Assembly (NCBI GenBank): GCA_030647095.1
Contig: JAUSKH010000049.1
Location: forward strand, 1-35,239
Source: Nanobdellota archaeon
Lineage (GTDB): Archaea > Nanobdellota > Nanobdellia > Pacearchaeales > GW2011-AR1
Direction of reading: 5' to 3'
Length of the DNA: 35,239 nt
Notes under the pieces: model-generated
The model's input: the letters and a program-made list of their open reading frames with translations, nothing else
Database searches by the model: none
What the model was told of the DNA's origin: nothing
Made by a program: the position numbers and the translations under genes
Shown here: in pieces, positions 30,228 to 35,239 of the stretch
How positions within the stretch are numbered: position 1 is the stretch's first letter
Layout of the letters: each line of letters starts with the position of its first letter

Positions 30228-30785
30228 ATGGAAGATAGTGCAGTTTTAGAACTAGAAAAGCCGGAAACACAATTAAACGAGTCGCAAACACAAGTACTTC
30301 TTATTCCTCCAAAATCACAAATAAGACCTTCTTCTCAACAAACTATAGCTGGAAATAAGTATGATCTCGTTTTAGCATGTCACCCAGATGCACGAGATAA
30401 TTATGAATTATATGACAAAATAGTTAACTTAGTTGAAGAAAAAAAAGGATTAAGAATATACTCTCCCCACACAGATATAAAAAATGGAAACGACCTTGAA
30501 GATACTATAAATTTCACAGTAACAGAAGCAATCCCAAGAACAAAAGCAGTTATAGTTAGCTTAACCACTATAACTCCACAAATTCAAGAAATGTTTGATG
30601 CAACCTATCTTAACAACAGACCATTTCTACTATTCTATGCATCAGGAACAACACCCTTTAACGAAAGGAATGCTATAGCTATAAGATCACACCCTACATT
30701 TCGCGGAGAATTCATTTACAGATCAGATGAACACGCTCTAAGTTTATTAGAATCAAGAATGACTCGTCTTATTGGAACAGGATAA
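30228..30785 (+). CDS. Nucleoside deoxyribosyltransferase-like protein
   Basis: The 185-residue protein has a low-complexity, Gln/Pro-rich start (about 40 residues, no signal peptide). A Rossmann-like domain follows: KYDLVLACHPDARDNYELYDKI, GLRIYSPHTDIKNGNDLED, IPRTKAVIVSLTTITPQIQEMFDATYL and RPFLLFYASG. The order of strand, YSPHxD, an acidic pair, a VIVSL strand and a Gln-Glu-Met-x-x-Ala-x-Tyr helix resembles the deoxyribosyltransferase or TIR-like superfamily. The catalytic Glu may be in IQEMF. The match is distant. Function and substrate are unknown. No toxin or effector partner is adjacent. Confidence 0.5.
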   Translation: MEDSAVLELEKPETQLNESQTQVLLIPPKSQIRPSSQQTIAGNKYDLVLACHPDARDNYELYDKIVNLVEEKKGLRIYSPHTDIKNGNDLEDTINFTVTEAIPRTKAVIVSLTTITPQIQEMFDATYLNNRPFLLFYASGTTPFNERNAIAIRSHPTFRGEFIYRSDEHALSLLESRMTRLIGTG

Positions 30786-30864
30786 ATTCTAAGTTATAAA
30801 TACAGCAGTCAGTTCTTTTAACATCAATCCCAACATTTATAACCCTCTTCCATAATCTATTTTT

Positions 30865-31584
30865 ATGACAGCATTGATAGAATTGAAGGATGTAGCAAAA
30901 TATTATGAAATGGGAGAGAATCTTGTTAAAGCAGTAGACAATATCTCAATAAAGATAGAAAAAGAAGATTTTGTTGCTATTATGGGTCCCTCCGGAAGTG
31001 GAAAATCAACAACAATGAATCTAGTTGGCTCTCTTGATTTATCAACTAAAGGCAATATATACCTAGATGGAAGAGATATAGAAAATTTAGATGAATCGCA
31101 GCTAGCTCAAATAAGAGGAAGAAAAATAGGTTTCATCTTCCAAAGTTTTAATCTAATTCCAAATCTTACTGCAAAAGAAAATGTCATGCTCCCAATGCTT
31201 TTTCAGGATATTCCTAAACCAGAACGTGAAAAAAGAGCAGAAAAATTACTAGTCCAAGTAGACCTTTCAGACAGGGCAGATCACTATCCAAACCAGCTTT
31301 CAGGCGGCCAGCAACAGCGAGTCGCTATAGCCCGTGCACTTGCAAACGACCCAGAAGTAATATTAGCAGACGAACCAACAGGAAATCTAGATACAAAAAC
31401 AGGGGAAAAAGTTTTACATTTTCTCGAAGAATTACACAAGCAAGGAAAAACAATCATCATGGTTACACACGACCCTCATTTAGCAGAAGCCAATGCCAGA
31501 ACAATTTATTGGATGAAAGATGGAAAAATAGAAAAGGTAACTAAGAAAGTAGGCAAGGTGTGGAAAACAGTCGCTAAATCATAA
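30865..31584 (+). CDS. ABC transporter ATP-binding protein (MacB/LolD type)
   Basis: The 239-residue ATPase has Walker [10 protein letters not shown] (about residues 41-49), Q-loop [10 protein letters not shown], signature [15 protein letters not shown], Walker [13 protein letters not shown] and switch MVTHDPH. The wording [14 protein letters not shown] is diagnostic for the MacB/LolD/FtsE group, which couple to FtsX-like permeases and move lipids, peptides or proteins or transmit force across the membrane. Its probable permease lies 2.65 kb downstream (34235), separated by unrelated genes. TATA-like CATTTATAACC lies about 27 bp before the ATG. Confidence 0.94.
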   Translation: MTALIELKDVAKYYEMGENLVKAVDNISIKIEKEDFVAIMGPSGSGKSTTMNLVGSLDLSTKGNIYLDGRDIENLDESQLAQIRGRKIGFIFQSFNLIPNLTAKENVMLPMLFQDIPKPEREKRAEKLLVQVDLSDRADHYPNQLSGGQQQRVAIARALANDPEVILADEPTGNLDTKTGEKVLHFLEELHKQGKTIIMVTHDPHLAEANARTIYWMKDGKIEKVTKKVGKVWKTVAKS

Positions 31585-31597
31585 ATCTACTTCCTTT

Positions 31598-31738
31598 TTT
31601 ATTGTCAAATTGGGTTTAATACCCCGCAGCTTTGCTGCGTCGTCCGATTTGACAATTAGAGATTTCCGTCCTGAAGCCGAGCGTAATACCCCATCAGCTT
31701 GCTGTGGGGATAGGGAAGGCTTAGGAAATCTCTTTATA
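31598..31738 (+). repeat. 141-bp structured repeat, copy D
   Basis: All stems are fully paired: P1 ATTGTCAAAT (31601-31610) with ATTTGACAAT (31647-31656); P2 CGCAGC (31625-31630) with GCTGCG (31634-31639); P3 AGAGATTTCC (31658-31667) with GGAAATCTCT (31724-31733); P4 AAGCC (31674-31678) with GGCTT (31718-31722); P5 CCCCA (31689-31693) with TGGGG (31705-31709) and CAGC with GCTG, bulged T at 31694. It follows the ABC ATPase stop by 13 bp. The minus-strand frame used in copy C is also open here for all 47 codons. Confidence 0.92.
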
Positions 31739-31770
31739 GAACTGTACAAAGCACCTTCAAACTTTTAACA

Positions 31771-31800
31771 ATGGAAATATTTATAAGTGATGGAAATATT
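31771..31800 (+). promoter_or_regulatory. TATA box between 11-bp direct repeats
   Basis: ATGGAAATATT occurs at 31771-31781 and again at 31790-31800, 19 bp apart. The TATA-like ATATTTATAAG (31777-31787) overlaps the first copy and lies about 26 bp before the ATG at 31809. Direct repeats around a core promoter suggest binding by the antitoxin. Confidence 0.5.
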
Positions 31801-31808
31801 AGTTATTT

Positions 31809-32069
31809 ATGGAAAAAATAGTATCTTTTGACAAACAAGGAAGATTATACATTCCTGAAGAAATAAGGAAAATCTTGCAGTTTAATAAGACTTTAGTATT
31901 GAGAGTCTATGATAAGTCGCTTGTTATTGAACCAATTGATGATGATCCAATTGAAGCCTTAAGCAAGCTTGGAAAAGAAAAACTAAAAAGAAAGTCAATT
32001 GAGACTCTAAAAAAGGAAGCTAGGGGAGAGATAGAAAAAAATGCATTCAAAAAAATACGCAGATTCTGA
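31809..32069 (+). CDS. AbrB-family antitoxin (VapB-like)
   Basis: The 86 residues start with an AbrB-type DNA-binding domain: KIVSFDKQGRLYIPEEIRKIL, then LVLRVYDKSLVIEPID. The C-terminal half is Lys-rich and helical (LSKLGKEKLKRKSIETLKKEARGEI). It is followed by a PIN toxin with a 29-nt overlap. The module sits between copy D of the 141-bp repeat and an unknown gene, inside the transporter gene set. Confidence 0.87.
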   Translation: MEKIVSFDKQGRLYIPEEIRKILQFNKTLVLRVYDKSLVIEPIDDDPIEALSKLGKEKLKRKSIETLKKEARGEIEKNAFKKIRRF

Positions 32070-32442
32070 TTTTTTCTTGGCTTTGTTAAAAGATTCTGAT
32101 TGGCTTAAAGAAAAAGCGAAGAAAATATATGAAGAAAATAAGAAATCTATTTATGTTTCCCCATTTACAGTAGTGGAGCTGATGGTTGTTTGCATCAGAG
32201 AAGAGATTCCACTAAAAGAAACCCTCTTGCAAATATCTAGAATCGCCGAATTAACGTTTATTAAGTGGGATTTATTTTTTAAGGCTGCTGAATATGTTGA
32301 AAATGGAGCAACTGTCTTTGATGCCTTGCTTATGGCGTTCGCTAAAGAAAGTGAAGTAGCTTTCTCCGAAGAAAGTGAGATAATTAGCTCCGATAAAATA
32401 TATGAAAAATTTGGGTTTAAAGTAATAGATTTAAAGAAATAA
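32041..32442 (+). CDS. PIN-domain toxin (VapC-like)
   Basis: The 133-residue PIN protein has KKYADSDFFLALLKDSDWL (first acidic cluster), SPFTVVELMVVCIREEIPL (conserved Glu in the second helix), NGATVFDALLMAFAKES (Asp of the third cluster) and IISSDKIYEKFGFKVIDL (fourth). This is the archaeal AbrB-partner VapC type. It is a probable RNase. The start ATG at 32041 lies within the antitoxin gene. Confidence 0.87.
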   Translation: MHSKKYADSDFFLALLKDSDWLKEKAKKIYEENKKSIYVSPFTVVELMVVCIREEIPLKETLLQISRIAELTFIKWDLFFKAAEYVENGATVFDALLMAFAKESEVAFSEESEIISSDKIYEKFGFKVIDLKK

Positions 32443-32449
32443 ACAAAAC

Positions 32450-32481
32450 TAACTACTATTATAATAACTATAAAGTAGTTA
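32450..32481 (+). terminator. 8-bp hairpin after PIN toxin
   Basis: TAACTACT (32450-32457) pairs perfectly with AGTAGTTA (32474-32481) across a 16-nt AT-rich loop, just after the toxin stop. It may end the module transcript. It could also be an operator for the next gene, whose TATA-like GGTTTAAAAAC lies at about 32491-32501. Confidence 0.35.
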
Positions 32482-32523
32482 CAAAATCAAAAGGTTTAAA
32501 AACAGTTTCTTCTAAAGAAAAAT

Positions 32524-33363
32524 ATGACTGAACAACAATATAAAATAATGAGGGCAAACCCATTGCCAACAAAAACATTAGCAGAAATTCCTTACAGAAA
32601 CAAAACTCTTACAGTAGCGTTTCCTGCCTTCGGACCTAATTATTTCTCAAAGAATATAAAAAATATGCAGGGCGTATATTTTCATCCTAAAACAAGGAAG
32701 AAAATATCGTTCAGAGAACCAACGACTGCTGAATCAATAGCAGTTGCTTCATTTGCCTTTAAAAACATGAAGAGAGCACCAGAATTTGTTTATGTAAAAA
32801 AAGAAATTTTTAATCCTAAATGGTTACAGATAGGCAGAATTTTAAAAACTTCAGAAGGCATTTATGTAAATCCTCCAAAAAGTGAGAAAGGCGAGGTTCT
32901 TACCGATGATAGAAAACTTAAAGAATACCTTACACAAAAAGCAAAGAAAAATAATATATATTTAATGGAGAATGACTTTGCGTTTGCTCCTTACGAGTCA
33001 TTTAAGCATGATGTTCAGGACTCTGGTGATTTTGTAGAAGGTGGTCTGGCACGCGCTTTAGAGTATACTAAAGAAAAAAAAGCCAAAATGTTAGAAGCAA
33101 TCGTAAATCCAAAAGTCTTTAATTTAGGAGTTAATGTATTTGGTTTCGAGCAAGTTAAAGAGCCAACAATAACGGTTGCTACTCTATCTTCTAACAAATG
33201 CTCTGATGATGAATGGTTGGATGAAGGGTTAGACGTAGGTGGCTACGGCTGGGACATCAACGAAGGCTGTGTTTTTGGAGTGTTGAGCCAAGCAGCATAT
33301 CTTTTTTTGAACATATACGTGACAAACATTTTTAAATCAAAATCACACTCGAATTTCAAATGA
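32524..33363 (+). CDS. Hypothetical protein, 279 residues
   Basis: I cannot assign a family. The N-terminal half is basic with repeated Asn-Pro-Leu-Pro, Gly-Pro-Asn-Tyr-Phe and Tyr-Phe-His-Pro-Lys-Thr stretches, and a PTTAESIAVASFAFKNM helix. The middle holds NDFAFAPYESFKHDVQDSGDFVEGGLARALEYT. Near the end ATLSSNKCSDDEWLDEGLDVGGYGWDINEGCVFGVLSQ precedes a hydrophobic ALQ-like AAYLFLNIYVTNIF. The last part could be a reading past an original end. It ends with an ATGA overlap into the CARDB-like gene. It has its own TATA-like box 27 bp before the ATG. Confidence 0.6.
   Translation: MTEQQYKIMRANPLPTKTLAEIPYRNKTLTVAFPAFGPNYFSKNIKNMQGVYFHPKTRKKISFREPTTAESIAVASFAFKNMKRAPEFVYVKKEIFNPKWLQIGRILKTSEGIYVNPPKSEKGEVLTDDRKLKEYLTQKAKKNNIYLMENDFAFAPYESFKHDVQDSGDFVEGGLARALEYTKEKKAKMLEAIVNPKVFNLGVNVFGFEQVKEPTITVATLSSNKCSDDEWLDEGLDVGGYGWDINEGCVFGVLSQAAYLFLNIYVTNIFKSKSHSNFK
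33325..33359 (+). promoter_or_regulatory. Internal promoter for the CARDB-like gene
   Basis: ATTTTTAAATC (about 33328-33338) within the end of the preceding gene lies about 26 bp before the ATG at 33360. It would make the downstream transporter genes independent of the inserted block. Confidence 0.4.
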
Positions 33364-34226
33364 AAAGCAAACAAATAAACTTAGTAATACTCAGCACTTT
33401 AATCGTATTCTTAACTCTAAGCAACGTTTCAGCCATTTTAATATCCTCAATTACTGTTGATAAAATAACTCCTGGAAATAGCGGCAACGTACGCCTTGTA
33501 ATTGAAAACGATCTTAGTTCAGAAATCACAGACGTTTCTGTTACACTTGACCTGAAAGCTCTTCCTTTAACTTCCATAGGTAGCGCACAGGATTCAGTAG
33601 ATAAAATCAGAAAAAATGATGATGAAATCATGGGATTCAAATTAAAATCAGCACCAGACGCTAAAGCAGGAGATTACCAAGTTCCATATACAATTCAATA
33701 TACAGATGGCGATACTAAAAAAACAGAAACAGGGTCGTTAGGAGTAACAATTTCTGCAAGTCCAGAGTTAACATTTACAGTATCAACTGAAAACCCAGTT
33801 GTAGGACAAAAAGGAAAAGTCACTCTTAAAGTCGTAAATCAAGGATTAGCAGACGCAAAATTCGTTTCAGTAAGAATTGCTCCTGTAGGCTTTACTTTAC
33901 TTTCAGATGATGAAGTATACATCGGCTCTATTAGTTCAGACGATTTTGAAACAGCTAATTTTGATGTTATTTTCAACAACGAAAATGAAAGATTGAGTGC
34001 AATTATTCAATATACTGATTTTGATAATCAAAAAGTCGTAAAAAGTATAGATCTACCTATAACAGTTTACACAGAACAAAAAGCTTTAGAGTTGGGAATC
34101 ATAAAAAAGAGATATACTGTTTTTTATTTTATAGGTATAATACTAATTATAATCTTAATTATCGTATGGCGCATGATACGTAAACGTCAAAGACTAAAGA
34201 GAAGCATGAAAGAAAAGGAGGCATAA
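33360..34226 (+). CDS. Secreted membrane-anchored protein with CARDB-like (COG1361) repeats
   Basis: The 288-residue protein has a signal peptide (about residues 1-25, KQINLVILSTLIVFLTLSNVSA split after the n-region). Two Ig-like CARDB/COG1361-type domains follow: VDKITPGNSGNVRLVIENDLSS with DVSVTLDLKALP, and TVSTENPVVGQKGKVTLKVVNQGLADAKFVSVRI. A transmembrane helix lies near residues 252-272 (VFYFIGIILIIILIIVWRM) and a basic cytoplasmic tail follows. COG1361 proteins are S-layer-associated and often sit next to MacB-type transporters. It is 8 bp before the permease gene, so it is probably the extracytoplasmic partner. Confidence 0.8.
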   Translation: MKSKQINLVILSTLIVFLTLSNVSAILISSITVDKITPGNSGNVRLVIENDLSSEITDVSVTLDLKALPLTSIGSAQDSVDKIRKNDDEIMGFKLKSAPDAKAGDYQVPYTIQYTDGDTKKTETGSLGVTISASPELTFTVSTENPVVGQKGKVTLKVVNQGLADAKFVSVRIAPVGFTLLSDDEVYIGSISSDDFETANFDVIFNNENERLSAIIQYTDFDNQKVVKSIDLPITVYTEQKALELGIIKKRYTVFYFIGIILIIILIIVWRMIRKRQRLKRSMKEKEA

Positions 34227-34234
34227 ACATCTAC

Positions 34235-35239
34235 ATGAGAGCAGAATATTTCACTCTTGCTTTTAGAAATTTAAAGAAAAGGGGAATACGCTCCTGGCTT
34301 ACAATGCTTGGAATTTTTATCGGTATTGCAGCAGTTGTTTCTCTAATATCTCTTGGCAACGCTCTACAAACAGCAATTACAGGTCAATTTTCGTCTCTTT
34401 CTCCAGACCTTCTTCTAGTTACCGGAGCTGAAGTAGGATTTGGACCTCCTGGAAGTACAGCAGTGAAAAAACTAATAGACCATGACCTAAATATTATAGA
34501 AGCAGTTTCTAATGTAGACACAGCTATACCCAGGCTTATCAGAGTCGTAAAAGTTGAATTCAATAAAGCTTCCAACTTTTACTATATCGCAAGCATTCCT
34601 TCTGAACAAGAACAGATTACTGAAATATACTCTCTTTTTAGTATGAAAATACTTGAAGGAAGACTTCTAACCTCGACAGATAGGGGAAAGGTCGTTTTAG
34701 GAAATGATTTCATCTCAAATAATGAATTTGGGAAAAAAATAAGAGTTGGAACTATTTTAAAAATTCAAGGAAAGAATTTCGAAGTTATCGGCATACTAAA
34801 AAAAGCAAGCAGTTTTCAAATCAATTCAGCAATATTAATGCCAGAAGACAACTTAAAAGAAATTCTAAACATTGGAGACGAAATAGATGCTATCGCAGTT
34901 AAAGTAAATGATGAAAAGAATGTAGAATCAGTTGCAGAAGAAATAAAGCATAAATTAAGAAAAGACAGGAATGAAAAAGAAGGCGAAGAAGATTTTCAAG
35001 TTCAGACTCCTGTCCAAGCTTTACAAACAGTCAACACAATTCTTTCTGTAATAAAAATTGTAATTACAGGAATAGCTGCAATCTCTCTTTTAATAGGGGG
35101 AATAGGAATAGCAAACACAATGTTCACCTCTGTATTAGAAAGAACAAAAGAAATAGGAGTAATGAAAGCAATCGGCGCAAAAAATTCCGATATTCTTTAC
35201 ATCTTCCTTATAGAATCAGGTCTTCTCGGTCTCGTCGGC
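34235..35239 (+). CDS. ABC transporter permease, MacB/FtsX family (partial)
   Basis: The 335 residues run to the window end with no stop. The N-terminal AFRNLKKRGIRSWLTMLGIFIGIAAVVSLISLG (split: AFRNLKKRGIRSW, LTMLGIFIGIAAVVSL) is the standard MacB permease start with the first helix. A large extracytoplasmic MacB_PCD-like domain follows, with GRLLTSTDRGKVVLG and VGTILKIQGKNFEVIGIL. The FtsX domain then begins (IVITGIAAISLLIGGIGIANTM, then LERTKEIGVMKAIGAK). It probably pairs with the ATPase at 30865. At least two more helices are expected downstream. Confidence 0.93.
   Translation, partial: MRAEYFTLAFRNLKKRGIRSWLTMLGIFIGIAAVVSLISLGNALQTAITGQFSSLSPDLLLVTGAEVGFGPPGSTAVKKLIDHDLNIIEAVSNVDTAIPRLIRVVKVEFNKASNFYYIASIPSEQEQITEIYSLFSMKILEGRLLTSTDRGKVVLGNDFISNNEFGKKIRVGTILKIQGKNFEVIGILKKASSFQINSAILMPEDNLKEILNIGDEIDAIAVKVNDEKNVESVAEEIKHKLRKDRNEKEGEEDFQVQTPVQALQTVNTILSVIKIVITGIAAISLLIGGIGIANTMFTSVLERTKEIGVMKAIGAKNSDILYIFLIESGLLGLVG

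Noticed and set aside
15126-31738. CRISPR array
   Set aside because: The repeats are far apart, 141 bp long and structured, with genes between them; there are no short regular repeats with unique spacers and no cas genes.

Overview
The window looks like a piece of a small, AT-rich archaeal genome, most likely a DPANN-type lineage such as Pacearchaeota or Woesearchaeota. This is inferred from an AglB-type oligosaccharyltransferase, a GPT-type GlcNAc-1-phosphate transferase, a SpoIIM-family membrane protein and four archaeal-style toxin-antitoxin pairs. Many genes also have a TATA-like box about 25-27 bp upstream of the ATG and no Shine-Dalgarno sequence, which points to leaderless mRNAs. Genes are packed tightly with ATGA overlaps. 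No tRNA, rRNA, transposase or CRISPR array was found. Several genes have a bacterial flavour (exonuclease VII, gmhA/hldE/GT9, a DpnI homologue), which suggests transfer.

Layout. 1-4.4 kb: surface-polysaccharide genes (methyltransferase, NodB-like deacetylase, GT4, GT2), with queC and a small eIF5A-like gene on a shared divergent promoter. 4.5-6.0 kb: xseB/xseA. 6.0-11.6 kb: an accessory island with a decayed radC start, a DUF4143-type AAA+ ATPase, a DpnI-like methyl-directed endonuclease, a nucleoside deoxyribosyltransferase pair and two toxin-antitoxin modules. 11.7-15.1 kb: a heptose operon (GT9-Nudix fusion, gmhA, hldE). 15.1-17.0 kb: a membrane glycosyltransferase gene between two nearly identical inverted 141-bp repeats. 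17.1-18.6 kb: two methyltransferases. 18.6-26.4 kb, minus strand: an N-glycosylation operon (two GT2, a dolichyl-phosphate sugar transferase, a flippase, GPT, AglB). Then come spoIIM, an rpiB-rpe-prs operon leading to PRPP, an AbrB/RelE pair, a deoxyribosyltransferase-like gene, and an ABC transporter of MacB type. The transporter genes are separated by a repeat copy, an AbrB/PIN pair and an unknown gene. The permease runs off the end of the window.

The most striking signal is a family of four dispersed repeats, each exactly 141 bp (15126-15266, 16900-17040, 20523-20663, 31598-31738). Each folds into two adjacent compound hairpins. Diverged copies carry paired compensatory changes in at least four stems, so the fold itself appears to be under selection. 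One copy is fused in frame to a glycosyltransferase and supplies its start codon and first 47 or so codons, which resembles the palindromic elements found inside Rickettsia genes. Two other copies form perfect-looking inverted flanks around one gene. Three further unrelated multi-hairpin intergenic elements (8861-8940, 11598-11686, 30031-30147) also lack an explanation.
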